Assembly (NCBI RefSeq): GCF_046557915.1
Contig: NZ_JBHEBG010000005.1
Location: forward strand, 62,001 to 126,000
Source: JBHEBG01 sp046557915
GTDB taxonomy: Bacteria > Bacteroidota > Bacteroidia > Flavobacteriales > Flavobacteriaceae
Reading direction: 5' to 3'
Length of the DNA: 64,000 nt
Shown here: piece by piece, positions 1 through 8,609 of the stretch
Layout: the number at the start of each line of letters is the position of its first letter
How positions within the stretch are numbered: position 1 is the stretch's first letter
Notes under the pieces: generated by a model
Told to the model about the DNA's origin: nothing
Databases searched by the model: none
The model's input: the letters and a program-made list of their open reading frames with translations, nothing else
Program-made: the position numbers and the translations under genes

Positions 1-498
1 AATACGCGATTCCAGTGTGGCCGCTTGGGCAATCAATGCAAAATCCATGGCTTCCTGTACCGAGGCCGCCCCTAAAAAAGCATAGCCCGTATTGCGTACG
101 GCCATAATATCACTGTGATCCCCAAAAACCGATAAGGCGTGGGTGGCTACCGATCTTGTTGCAACATGAATTACATTGGGGGTTAATTCACCGGCTATTT
201 TGTACATATTGGGCATCATAAGCAACAACCCTTGCGATGCCGTAAAAGTAGTTGCCAAGGATCCTGTTTGCAGGGCGCCATGTAGTGCCCCCGCTACACC
301 TGCTTCACTTTGCATTTCAAAAATTGAAGGAACATCACCAAAAACATTCCGCTGTTGGTTGGCGCTCCACTCGGCTGCCAACTCCGACATTTCGGAGGAA
401 GGGGTAATCGGATAAATGGCACATACTTCATTAACCTTATATGCCACTTGCGCCGCTGCCTGGTTACCATTTACTACAATATATTTTTGTTCTTTCAT
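1..498 (-). CDS. nifJ: pyruvate:ferredoxin (flavodoxin) oxidoreductase, N-terminal part (cut by window edge)
   Basis: The first 166 codons of a large 2-oxoacid oxidoreductase, which oxidatively decarboxylates pyruvate to acetyl-CoA and passes electrons to ferredoxin or flavodoxin in the cytoplasm. The N-terminus reads MKEQKYIVVNGNQAAAQVAY and is followed by the domain I signature YPITPSSEMSELAAEW near residue 30, then by a region rich in Gly/Ala and a THALSVFGDHSD stretch typical of single-chain PFOR. The frame is open to base 1, so the gene continues outside the window; family members are about 1,180 residues long. The ATG at 498 is the only sensible start. It is transcribed leftward, 100 bp after the OsmC gene and beyond that gene's terminator, so it probably has its own promoter. 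Family assignment is secure; whether the substrate is pyruvate or another 2-oxoacid is inferred. Confidence 0.93.
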   Translation of the reverse strand, partial: MKEQKYIVVNGNQAAAQVAYKVNEVCAIYPITPSSEMSELAAEWSANQQRNVFGDVPSIFEMQSEAGVAGALHGALQTGSLATTFTASQGLLLMMPNMYKIAGELTPNVIHVATRSVATHALSVFGDHSDIMAVRNTGYAFLGAASVQEAMDFALIAQAATLESRI

Positions 499-555
499 TT
501 TGGCGTACCTAGTTGTTACAATTGGATGGTTGGTATAGTTTTGGATTGGAAATAA

Positions 556-591
556 AAAAGACCGCCCCAATACCTTTTGAGACGGTCTTTT
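556..591 (-). terminator. Rho-independent terminator after the OsmC gene
   Basis: AAAAGACCG at 556-564 pairs with CGGTCTTTT at 583-591. On the minus strand the stem is followed by a run of T. It starts 7 bp past the OsmC stop codon and separates that gene from nifJ. Confidence 0.8.
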
Positions 592-597
592 AGGTTT

Positions 598-1149
598 TTA
601 CTTTTCGAATTCTATCGAAACCGGAGTAGGATTGGTAATCATATCGAATACCGGAGAAAATTGTGATAAAGCTCTCAATTGCTCCTCGGAGGCATCGGAT
701 TTTACTTTAAATTTTACCTTAATTCCGTCATAACCTTTTCTGATCTCGGGGTTTAGCCCTAAGAATCCGTGAAGGTCTATACCACCTTCCAAAGTAGATT
801 CCATACCTTCAATATCGATACCCTGTGCGGCGGCATGATACGTCATGGCGGCTGTTAGACAAGAACCTAGGGCATGCAGTACAATTTCTGCGGCACTCGG
901 AGCCAAATCCTCACCCAACAATACTGTAGGATGATCTGCTTCCATGGTAAAGGTCTCTTTACGTGTGGTGTCTTCCTCACCTACGCCGTAAAAGCTTTTT
1001 ACACTGGTGACACAATGACCACCTTCGATCCAATTGTTTTTGGCTCTAAACTCAAATTTTGCCAATTCTGGATTCCCTTGAACCGCTTCTACCGTAGCCA
1101 TTAACTGATCTACATTTACTCCGTTTTTTTTGTTTGCTGTTGTAATCAT
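598..1149 (-). CDS. OsmC family protein
   Basis: A 183-residue OsmC/Ohr-superfamily protein. Ohr and OsmC proper are thiol peroxidases that reduce organic hydroperoxides in the cytoplasm. The start at 1149 (MITTANKKNG) is chosen over an upstream in-frame ATG at 1209 because the shorter form begins at the usual family position and the upstream codons overlap a sigma-54 promoter. The central motif LGSCLTAAMTYHAA carries one cysteine. Where Ohr/OsmC have a second, resolving cysteine (VCP-like), this protein has FSPVFDM, so Ser replaces Cys. It may therefore be a one-cysteine OsmC-like protein with a different role, not a classic peroxidase. The gene is followed by a terminator and preceded by a -24/-12 promoter and dyads next to a sigma-54 activator gene, which implies dedicated control by that activator. 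Confidence 0.9.
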   Translation of the reverse strand: MITTANKKNGVNVDQLMATVEAVQGNPELAKFEFRAKNNWIEGGHCVTSVKSFYGVGEEDTTRKETFTMEADHPTVLLGEDLAPSAAEIVLHALGSCLTAAMTYHAAAQGIDIEGMESTLEGGIDLHGFLGLNPEIRKGYDGIKVKFKVKSDASEEQLRALSQFSPVFDMITNPTPVSIEFEK

Positions 1150-1193
1150 TTTAATTATTTTTTTAGTTAAACATTTTTGTTTCCCTAAGGTAA

Positions 1194-1208
1194 GCACCCT
1201 CCATGCCA
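1194..1208 (-). promoter_or_regulatory. sigma-54 (RpoN) -24/-12 promoter of the OsmC gene
   Basis: Read on the minus strand the sequence is TTGGCATGGAGGGTGCTTA, with GG at 1207-1206 and GC at 1195-1194, exactly 10 nt apart. This matches the RpoN consensus TGGCAyr-N4-TTGCw except for G in place of the first T of TTGC. The expected start of transcription is near 1182, giving a leader of about 33 nt before the ATG at 1149. The matching activator gene lies immediately upstream. Confidence 0.75.
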
Positions 1209-1263
1209 AAGATTATAATTAATTGATTATCAGTATTTTAAATCGATTTGTAATAATATTTTA

Positions 1264-1319
1264 AGTAACGAAATATCGTATAAAAACGAAATGTCGTTAC
1301 TAAATTTATGAGATTTCGT
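1264..1319. promoter_or_regulatory. three dyad sites, probable enhancer (UAS) for the sigma-54 activator
   Basis: ACGAAATATCGT at 1268-1279 and ACGAAATGTCGT at 1286-1297 both fit ACGA-N4-TCGT; their centres are 18 bp apart. On the other strand 1308-1319 reads ACGAAATCTCAT, 10 of 12 identical to the first site. The first two sites are also flanked by an outer inverted repeat (AGTAACGA / TCGTTACT, 1264-1271 and 1294-1301). The sites lie about 90-130 bp upstream of the predicted sigma-54 start, the usual place for enhancer-binding proteins. Confidence 0.7.
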
Positions 1320-1323
1320 GAAT

Positions 1324-3174
1324 TTATATCGGCCGGATGATACCCAGGGCCTTAATTTTTGAAGTAAGTGTGGTTGGCCGCATTTTAAGTAGGGAAGCGG
1401 CGCCGTTCTTCCCAGAGATTTTCCATCTTGTATGTTTAAGAGCCCTGAGAATGTTGTCACGTTCCAAATTAACAAGTTCTTCGGAGGTAAGTACCTTCTC
1501 CGTAATGGTCTTGGCTTCCAAAGGTTTTGAGTCTGCAGTAACCGGAATTATTGTAGCCCAATCAATATCCCCTTTTTCGGACACGATTATGGCACGCTCC
1601 ACCAAATTTTGCAGTTCGCGCACATTACCGGGCCAGTGGTAGTCCTTTAAACGTAATTTATCGGTGTCGCTAATTTGTACGGATGGTTTGTTCAGCTTGT
1701 TGGAAAATTCCTGAATCATCTGTTGGGCAATAAGGCAAACATCGTCTCCCCGGTCCCTAAGTGCTGGTACTTCTATAGGAAATACATTTAACCTGTAGTA
1801 TAGGTCTTCCCTAAAGCTACCGGTACTGGCATGGGCAAGTAAATCCCTATGGGTCGCCGCAATAATCCGGACGTCTACTTTAATCGTTTCAGAGCTTCCT
1901 ACCGGATCAAACTCGCCCTCCTGGATTACCCGCAGTAGCTTGGGTTGCAGGTCAATCGGCATTTCTCCAATTTCGTCCAGAAATATCGTACCCTTATCCG
2001 CCAATAAAAATCGGCCTTTTCTACTTGCCGTAGCACCGGTAAAAGCACCTTTTTCGTGCCCAAACAACTCGCTCTCTATTAAGTTTGCAGGTATGGCACC
2101 ACAGTTGATGCGGATTAAAGGCTTGTCTGTTCTTTGACTTGCCTTGTGTATAGCTCTGGCCACCAATTCTTTACCCGTTCCGGTTTCGCCGGTTATCAAA
2201 ACCGTTGCATCAGTGCCTGCCACTTGTTGGATAAGATTCAATACCCGTTGCATGGCCTTATCTTCGGCCAGGATACCATAGCTGCTAGTGAGTTCTTTGA
2301 TCTCCTCTTCCAGATATTGGGTCTGTGTTGTTAGCAAATTTATTTTATCTTCCGCAATAAGGCGCTCTTCGATATTCCTAAGAATCAATGTAAAAAATGT
2401 CTCCTTTTTATTACCATACCTGCTTATGGTACCTTCATTGATGGTTTCCTTACCGTCGCTTCCGATTACCTTAATTAAACTTGGTAAATAGTTGTTAAGG
2501 TTGTGGGTCGTCTGTTTCACATCTGATTTTACCAAGGACTCTATGATGTCGGCGCTGGCATCGTCCAAAAAGAACAATACATTGCGTTGTAGAACATCCG
2601 TATTTTCTAAAAGGGTATGGGCCGAAGGATTGGTTAAAACGATACGAAAATCACTATTGAACATTATAATGGCGTCCATGGCCCCGTTGATAAGGCCGCT
2701 CATTTTGGTATTGTTCAATTCTATTTCTTGCTTGGAAGCCGCCAAACGTTCTTGGATAACATCCAATTCGCGATGACGTTTTATCATTACGGACAATACC
2801 CCTTGTGCAAAGCCACTGTCGGTGGCCATTAGTTCCAAAAACTTGGTGCGTGCTATCGCAAGTACCTCGGTTTCCGTATCCGCGGTTACCGTTGCTGATC
2901 TATTTTGATTGTCTATTAAGGCATATTCCCCAAAACAATCCCCTTCGGATAAGTAGCCATAGACATGGTCACCATCGTGCACCTTTACCTTTCCTTTGAG
3001 CAGCACATACATAAGTTCGCCAACATCTCCTTTTTTAAATATTAGGTCATGTTTTTCGAAAGTCTCGGTTTGGATCTCTTGGCACAAATGACCCAAGGAT
3101 ATCTGGGAAACCTCAGAAAAGAAAGGAACTTTCGCCAGAAAAGCTAGAATATTATGTGCTTTGGTTTTACTCAT
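1324..3174 (-). CDS. sigma-54-dependent transcriptional activator with CNB and PAS sensor domains
   Basis: A 616-residue bacterial enhancer-binding protein. Residues about 10-125 form a cyclic-nucleotide-binding-like (CRP/FNR sensor) domain (KGDVGELMYVLLKGKV, GDCFGEYALI). A helical linker leads to a PAS domain at about 155-270 and a short coiled coil, then a complete AAA+ domain with Walker A GETGTGKE at 329-336, the sigma-54 contact loop GAFTGA at 376-381, Walker B around TIFLDEIGE at 396-404, and a sensor region near FREDLYYRL. The C-terminus (WKISGKNGAASLLKMRPTTL) is a Fis-type HTH. A CNB sensor on an RpoN activator is uncommon. No ligand can be read from the sequence. The gene is followed by tandem dyads and the OsmC promoter, its likely target. 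Confidence 0.93.
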   Translation of the reverse strand: MSKTKAHNILAFLAKVPFFSEVSQISLGHLCQEIQTETFEKHDLIFKKGDVGELMYVLLKGKVKVHDGDHVYGYLSEGDCFGEYALIDNQNRSATVTADTETEVLAIARTKFLELMATDSGFAQGVLSVMIKRHRELDVIQERLAASKQEIELNNTKMSGLINGAMDAIIMFNSDFRIVLTNPSAHTLLENTDVLQRNVLFFLDDASADIIESLVKSDVKQTTHNLNNYLPSLIKVIGSDGKETINEGTISRYGNKKETFFTLILRNIEERLIAEDKINLLTTQTQYLEEEIKELTSSYGILAEDKAMQRVLNLIQQVAGTDATVLITGETGTGKELVARAIHKASQRTDKPLIRINCGAIPANLIESELFGHEKGAFTGATASRKGRFLLADKGTIFLDEIGEMPIDLQPKLLRVIQEGEFDPVGSSETIKVDVRIIAATHRDLLAHASTGSFREDLYYRLNVFPIEVPALRDRGDDVCLIAQQMIQEFSNKLNKPSVQISDTDKLRLKDYHWPGNVRELQNLVERAIIVSEKGDIDWATIIPVTADSKPLEAKTITEKVLTSEELVNLERDNILRALKHTRWKISGKNGAASLLKMRPTTLTSKIKALGIIRPI

Positions 3175-3189
3175 TGATACCGTATGAGA

Positions 3190-3483
3190 TTAAATATAAA
3201 GATTTGGAATGTAATATGAGGCTTCATGGGTTAGATTTATCGGGGCGGATGGCAATGAAGGAGAACGATCTTTCATAAAAGCTAAGTCCCTGATATTATT
3301 TGAAGTAGAATTTATATTATATAAATTATGTAAAATAATTTTATATTCTTGGAAAAAATTCATTATTTCGCATTGTGATATGGCTTCACAAAAGCGATTT
3401 TCCTCACTTTCGCTAGATCTATAGCCATCCAATATCATCCCTATAACATTATTGGTATCCGATTTAGGTAGCTGCCTTGTCAT
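3190..3483 (-). CDS. hypothetical protein, 97 aa, doubtful
   Basis: An open frame of 97 codons that ends 15 bp before the start of the sigma-54 activator gene, on the same strand. The first half (MTRQLPKSDTNNVIGMILDG) is hydrophilic, charged and protein-like. The second half is low-complexity and AT-rich, rich in Asn, Ile and Tyr. I do not recognise it. Its position would fit a small upstream gene of the activator transcript or a decayed gene. Support is only the open frame, the ATG start and the spacing. Confidence 0.3.
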   Translation of the reverse strand: MTRQLPKSDTNNVIGMILDGYRSSESEENRFCEAISQCEIMNFFQEYKIILHNLYNINSTSNNIRDLAFMKDRSPSLPSAPINLTHEASYYIPNLYI

Positions 3484-3871
3484 GGTTTCTTTTCCATTTG
3501 TTCAAAAGCAGAAAACTACCTGAAGCGAAAAAAGGGCCCTATACCCACATTTTTATCCCATCGATAGGCAGTCTGCAAGGTTTTGACCTTTCAGATAGCG
3601 TTCAAGGACTACAGTTCCCCCATGTAGATCAATAAATGGAATTAGAACAGGATGTTTCGAAAGGGAGAGATTCCCCAAGTGGCGTCCACAACGTTAAATA
3701 ATGAAGTAAAATGAGAAAAATATTGGCCTAAATGGGAGTATTGAGCGTGCTTAATGTTTAGCTGTAAGAATTATCCCCTCACATTGTTGCAACCCGGTCA
3801 AGGGTCAACAGACCAACTCTAGATTTAAATAAATACAAAAAAGAATTTATACACTTAATACAATTTTGATC
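3484..3871. other. intergenic region between divergent units, no gene seen
   Basis: About 390 bp between the leftward small frame and the rightward RHS operon. All frames are broken by stops, and I saw no tRNA-like fold, terminator or perfect TAnnTTTG box. It must contain the promoter of the tail-fibre/RHS operon, but I cannot place it. Confidence 0.6.
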
Positions 3872-4954
3872 ATGAAAAAAAATATCCTAAAATTAGCATT
3901 TCTGTTCGTGTACAGCCTTTCTTTTGGCCAGACCAATCTTCTGGACACGACCACTTGGACGGAGGGAAACACCCCGGCACGGGGCTTTGAAATCACGGGT
4001 GAAAATTATGAGAACATTAGGGAAATGGGGATCGATCCATATGGAGGGGCGTCTGTACTGTGGAAAGTGATTCCCAGTAGCACATACCGTGGGAGAGGCG
4101 GGTTGAAGGCTTCTCTTTTAGGGATAGATCCCTCTAAAACATATCGATTTACTATCTGGGTCAAGAAAACGGGCTCTATGAACGGAAGAACTTTTTTTGG
4201 GACACAAACGCGTGACGATTACGGTAAGGCCACCCTGTCCCTCGAAGGCAACTTCGTTAAAAACCCTTATTTCTGGCAAGGAGAACTCCCAGAGTTGGAT
4301 AAATGGTATCTGTTGGTAGGTTATATCCATGAAAGTAATTACCAAGGGACTAAAAATTTAGGTGGCATCTATGATGGTGTTACCGGAGTCAAGGTTTTGG
4401 ATATGGAAAATGATTTTAAGTTTAGGCAAGGTGCGGACAAATTAAAGCACAAGGCCCTTTTTGAATATGGCCGGAACATTTATGATCGACAATTTTTCTG
4501 GGATCCACGCGTGGAAGTGGTCAACGGACAGGAACCGACCGTACAGAAGTTGTTGGCAGGTACCCCGGACCCTATTGAAGGCAGCGGTATGTGGACACCG
4601 TCGGGACTGGATATCAAGTTCACTACGGGCAATGTGGGCATAGGAACAGCGGCCCAGAATGCCTATAGATTGGCAGTAGACGGAAAGATACATACCAAAG
4701 AGGTAAAGGTAGACCTTACGGGCTGGGCGGATTATGTCTTTAAGACAGATTATGACCTGCCCACCCTACGGGAAGTGGAAGCCCATATCGAGGAAAAGGG
4801 ACACCTGATCAACATTCCCTCCGCGGGCGAGGTGGAGGCCAATGGCATACAGTTGGGCGAGATGAACAGGCTACTCTTGGAAAAGATAGAGGAGCTTACG
4901 CTTTACATCCTGGAACAGGAACGAAGAATACAAGTACTGGAAGGCAAACAATAG
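3872..4954 (+). CDS. secreted tail-fibre-like protein with C-terminal chaperone-type coiled-coil module
   Basis: A 360-residue exported protein, first gene of the RHS operon. The signal peptide is MKKNILKLAFLFVYSLSFGQ, cleaved after GQ. The start is the ATG at 3872; a TTG two codons earlier is less likely. The middle (residues about 20-235) is rich in Trp, Gly and Tyr and resembles a carbohydrate-binding or beta-sandwich region. From about 250 the module GNVGIGT...RLAVDGKIHTKEV...WADYVF leads into LREVEAHIEEKGHLINIPSA and a final helix (LLLEKIEELTLYILEQERRI) predicted to form a coiled coil. This tail is widespread in Bacteroidota secreted proteins and recalls the trimerising chaperone ends of phage tail fibres. 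Its place ahead of two YD/RHS genes suggests a surface or delivery partner; function unknown. Confidence 0.8.
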   Translation: MKKNILKLAFLFVYSLSFGQTNLLDTTTWTEGNTPARGFEITGENYENIREMGIDPYGGASVLWKVIPSSTYRGRGGLKASLLGIDPSKTYRFTIWVKKTGSMNGRTFFGTQTRDDYGKATLSLEGNFVKNPYFWQGELPELDKWYLLVGYIHESNYQGTKNLGGIYDGVTGVKVLDMENDFKFRQGADKLKHKALFEYGRNIYDRQFFWDPRVEVVNGQEPTVQKLLAGTPDPIEGSGMWTPSGLDIKFTTGNVGIGTAAQNAYRLAVDGKIHTKEVKVDLTGWADYVFKTDYDLPTLREVEAHIEEKGHLINIPSAGEVEANGIQLGEMNRLLLEKIEELTLYILEQERRIQVLEGKQ

Positions 4955-5003
4955 AAAACTAAAAATCCTTTTTAGGGACACCCAAATTTTATAAATCGAG
5001 AAA

Positions 5004-8000
5004 ATGAAAAAACAAACCTGTCAAAAAGGAGCGAGGCGATGGATAACCAGCCTTTTCGCATTATTTATAATACCGGCCTCCTTTTCACAACAGTCGTCCT
5101 TAGATTTGCCCGACTATTTTCCAGTATCGCCCAATGCGGCCAGCTTGGGCAGTTATGGACTGTACCCGGTAAATAAAAACCTGGGCAACACCAGTGTTAA
5201 TATTCCTATCTATACCCTAACGGAAAAAAGTTTATCGGTACCCATCAATTTAAACTACAATATGTCAGGCATAAGGTTGAACGACCTTGCCTCCTGGGTG
5301 GGGCTGGGATGGTCATTGAACGCGGGAGGTGCGATCATCAGAAATACGAAGGGACTGCCCGACCTTGATTTTTACGATAACATTCCCCGTATGGAAAACT
5401 TTACTTTTAATGAGACCAATTGGGGTTATTTGGTAGAAGCATCCCAGGGCAGTAAAGATACGGCCCCTGACGAGTATGTGTTCAATGCTTTGGGAATAAG
5501 TGGTTCATTCTATTTTGATCGGGAAAGTCAAGAAGCCGTATTCGATGATATAACCCAGATAAGAATCACCGCGGTCTCCAAAGAAGAAATACATGCGACA
5601 TTGCAAGATGGCACCATGTTGATCTTTGGCAAGGATGATAGTGGCAACGTAGTCGCAGAAAAGACCATCAACCCCAACCTTTCAAACCTATACATCTCTG
5701 ACCCAACGGGCTATATTTCGGCTTGGTATCTCACTAAACTCATTTCAAAAGATAGGCGGCATTCCATCTCTTTCGAATATAAAACTTATTTAAACCAGTA
5801 TGGTGACAGTCGGGTCGATGATTATTCAATGCCCGTTGGAGAAAATATTCGGGTAGATGGTGATTTCCCCCCGACAACTACGGCCTGGCGGGACTACCTG
5901 TCTGCTAGTTATCATGAATTATCGAAAATCAGCAAAAAGTATCTGGACAAGATTGTTTTTGATAACGGTTATATCAAGTTCGAATCATCACTTGGTCGTA
6001 TGGATTTACAGGAAGACTACAAATTGGATGCAATAAAGGTTTATACCAATGATGGCACACAAGTAGGGAAATTGATAGACGAGTACCATTTCACATATGA
6101 CTATTTCCAACGTTCCGGGGGTGTTTTTTCAAGGGATTACCAAACAGCGCCGGTCTTCTTTGACTCGGAAAGACAGACCAGAAGTAGGGAAAGTAGTCTG
6201 AAATTGACGAGCATGTACCGGGGCCCTTTGCCGAACAGTGATGCAAAACATTCCTTCATTTATAACGAAAGTACCGCCCTACCGCTCCGATGTACCACGG
6301 CCCAGGATTCATGGGGATATCCCAACAACAATACCGGAAGCCTGTTACCAAGGACAAAAGCAGCCGCAACCGGATTGAACACCGTTACATATTTTGTCGG
6401 TGACGGGGATCGAAGCCCCAATGAACAGAAAATGAAGGCCGCCATTCTTGAGAAAATAACATATCCTACTGGAGGTTCCACAGTATTCGAATTGGAGTCC
6501 AATAGACTGTTGGCTAATGAACAGGTCTATGAAAATAAATCGCTTACTGTCCGTGCCTTCGGTAGTGAATGTGACAATTCTTACTATCCACATACCGATA
6601 GTAAGCTACTGGAAATTCCGTCGGGCTCAAGGAACATTCGTGCCTCCATTTTTATGAGCCCCATAAGTCATCAAGGATCCTCACAGTCCTACGTTGCCAT
6701 TGGGTCAAAACAATTTTATAGACCAACACCTAATAGCAGTGGTTACCCAAGCGATAGTTCTGACGGCCTTAGCCAAACCATAGATATGTTCTTTGGGTAT
6801 AATCTGGGCAGTATTTTTAGCCCAATTCCCCTTCAGGCCGATACCCAATATTCACTCGAGGCGTTTGACAACGGGTTCGGCTCATTCGGCGCCTATGATT
6901 GCTCCATGGTCGCGATCACAATTTCCTGGGAACAACCCGCCGGTGTACAGGAAGTGGAAAAACTGGTGGGCGGTCTACGTATTAAATCTATTTCCGATTA
7001 TGATGGTGAATCCACCGCACCCGTGCGGATAAAGAAATTTGAATATGGGAACCCCAATTTGATACAACCAGAAAGGAACAGGGGCCACGTAAGGGGTATT
7101 TTCACTTTCAACCCTTCCACTATTCTATTTTCCCAGGTATCCACTACACCACACTTCAACAATAATTTGGGCGGGGAACCGATTATCGAGTATGGAAAAG
7201 TGACGGAATATAATTATTCCTATTTTGATGATGACAATGATCTAACCACACCGCAGGACAATGGCAAAATAGTATCCTATTTTCAGAATATTGCCCCTAC
7301 CCGTGTAGTGAACACCATCATCGGGGCAATACCTTTCGAACATCCACAGTTCAGTCGCAATTTCGTATACCAAACTGATCGCTGGGACGAGTCCGGCTGG
7401 ACGGCGGCAACCAAAAATCTGATATACGGTGCCATAAATGGAGTAAGTGAACTTACCTTTTATGAATCCACGGCATGGAAACGGGGGAAACTGAGCAGGG
7501 AGGAAACCTACAAAAGAAATGGGAATACCTATATACCTATCAAGGAAGTCGACAACCAATATGAAAATATAGCATCGCTAAGGTTGTTCGACAATTTTAT
7601 TTATCGCCCCATTGAGTCCACCTCTGGAAGCTGGGACGAACCTACCAACCCTTATAACCAGGAAGTTGACTTTAATAGCATCCTGTTTGCCTATATGATC
7701 GGGGAAAAGGAATTGGGAAGAAGGGTGCTAAAGAAGAGTACTACCAAAGTATATGATACAAATGGTTTAAATCCCATAACCACAAGCACCGATTATTTTT
7801 ATGATAACCCCGCCCACCTGCAGCTCACCCGAATGGAAACTATCAACAGCTTGGGCAATACCGTGGAAACCCTAACCACTTACCCGGACGATATCATTGC
7901 GACAAGTTCGGTCACGGGCCCGGATCTTACCACCACGGAAAAACTGGTTATCGATAAACTCAAGGGAAATGACCTGCACCGTATCTCGGAACCGGTACAG

Positions 8001-8606
8001 GTAGAGACCATTGTGAAGGATGCCAATGGGGGCATTCTTTCCAGGAACAAGCAACGTACCCGTTATCGGGATTGGGGCAATAGCCTTGTATTCCCCGATT
8101 CCATTAAAAGCCTAAAGGGCCAATATGATGTTTCCGATAACCCTATGGAGGATCGTATTGTTTACCACGCCTACAATGATAAGGGTAACCCATTGGAGGT
8201 TTCCAAAGCCAATGGGCCCCATATTTATTACATCTGGGGGTATAACGACCAGTATCCCATTGCAAAGATCGAGGACTTTGAAACCTCCGACGCAACAGCG
8301 ATCCAAAGTTTGATAGATGCAGCGGTAACTGCTTCCAATGTGGATTATGACCATTGTGGGGGCCCCACCTGTAAGGAGGAACTGCTTCGGGATGCCCTGG
8401 ACGCCATACGGAAGCACGCTTCCCTGAATAAGGCGCAGATGAGCAGTTATACCTATGACCCTTTGGTGGGGGTGACCAGTATGACCGATTCTCGAGGTTA
8501 TACCGTCTATTACGAATACGATGATTTTAATCGATTGAAAGAGATCAGGGATGAGGACAATAATCTGGTGACCGACTACGAATATCACTATAGAAGCCCA
8601 AACTAA
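5004..8606 (+). CDS. large secreted YD-repeat protein, partner of the RHS protein
   Basis: A 1200-residue exported protein of the type found directly upstream of Bacteroidota RHS proteins. It has an N-terminal signal peptide (ending SFSQ, near residue 29), then a conserved start region with the phrases SVNIPIYTL and LNDLASWVGLGWSLNAGG, which also occurs at the start of TcB/SpvB-like shells. Long beta-rich repeats follow, then YD repeats at the C-terminus (YTYDPLVGVTSMTDSRGYTV, YYEYDDFNRLKEI). It lacks an RHS core/DPxG cleavage motif and any toxin end. It lies 49 bp after the tail-fibre-like gene and 3 bp before the RHS gene, so the three are surely co-transcribed. By analogy with TcB-TcC it may complete a hollow shell with the RHS protein; this is inference. 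Confidence 0.85.
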   Translation: MKKQTCQKGARRWITSLFALFIIPASFSQQSSLDLPDYFPVSPNAASLGSYGLYPVNKNLGNTSVNIPIYTLTEKSLSVPINLNYNMSGIRLNDLASWVGLGWSLNAGGAIIRNTKGLPDLDFYDNIPRMENFTFNETNWGYLVEASQGSKDTAPDEYVFNALGISGSFYFDRESQEAVFDDITQIRITAVSKEEIHATLQDGTMLIFGKDDSGNVVAEKTINPNLSNLYISDPTGYISAWYLTKLISKDRRHSISFEYKTYLNQYGDSRVDDYSMPVGENIRVDGDFPPTTTAWRDYLSASYHELSKISKKYLDKIVFDNGYIKFESSLGRMDLQEDYKLDAIKVYTNDGTQVGKLIDEYHFTYDYFQRSGGVFSRDYQTAPVFFDSERQTRSRESSLKLTSMYRGPLPNSDAKHSFIYNESTALPLRCTTAQDSWGYPNNNTGSLLPRTKAAATGLNTVTYFVGDGDRSPNEQKMKAAILEKITYPTGGSTVFELESNRLLANEQVYENKSLTVRAFGSECDNSYYPHTDSKLLEIPSGSRNIRASIFMSPISHQGSSQSYVAIGSKQFYRPTPNSSGYPSDSSDGLSQTIDMFFGYNLGSIFSPIPLQADTQYSLEAFDNGFGSFGAYDCSMVAITISWEQPAGVQEVEKLVGGLRIKSISDYDGESTAPVRIKKFEYGNPNLIQPERNRGHVRGIFTFNPSTILFSQVSTTPHFNNNLGGEPIIEYGKVTEYNYSYFDDDNDLTTPQDNGKIVSYFQNIAPTRVVNTIIGAIPFEHPQFSRNFVYQTDRWDESGWTAATKNLIYGAINGVSELTFYESTAWKRGKLSREETYKRNGNTYIPIKEVDNQYENIASLRLFDNFIYRPIESTSGSWDEPTNPYNQEVDFNSILFAYMIGEKELGRRVLKKSTTKVYDTNGLNPITTSTDYFYDNPAHLQLTRMETINSLGNTVETLTTYPDDIIATSSVTGPDLTTTEKLVIDKLKGNDLHRISEPVQVETIVKDANGGILSRNKQRTRYRDWGNSLVFPDSIKSLKGQYDVSDNPMEDRIVYHAYNDKGNPLEVSKANGPHIYYIWGYNDQYPIAKIEDFETSDATAIQSLIDAAVTASNVDYDHCGGPTCKEELLRDALDAIRKHASLNKAQMSSYTYDPLVGVTSMTDSRGYTVYYEYDDFNRLKEIRDEDNNLVTDYEYHYRSPN

Positions 8607-8609
8607 TTA

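Noticed and set aside
1150..1209. Longer OsmC protein starting at 1209
   Set aside because: The extra 20 codons overlap the sigma-54 promoter and the predicted start of transcription and are not part of the family.
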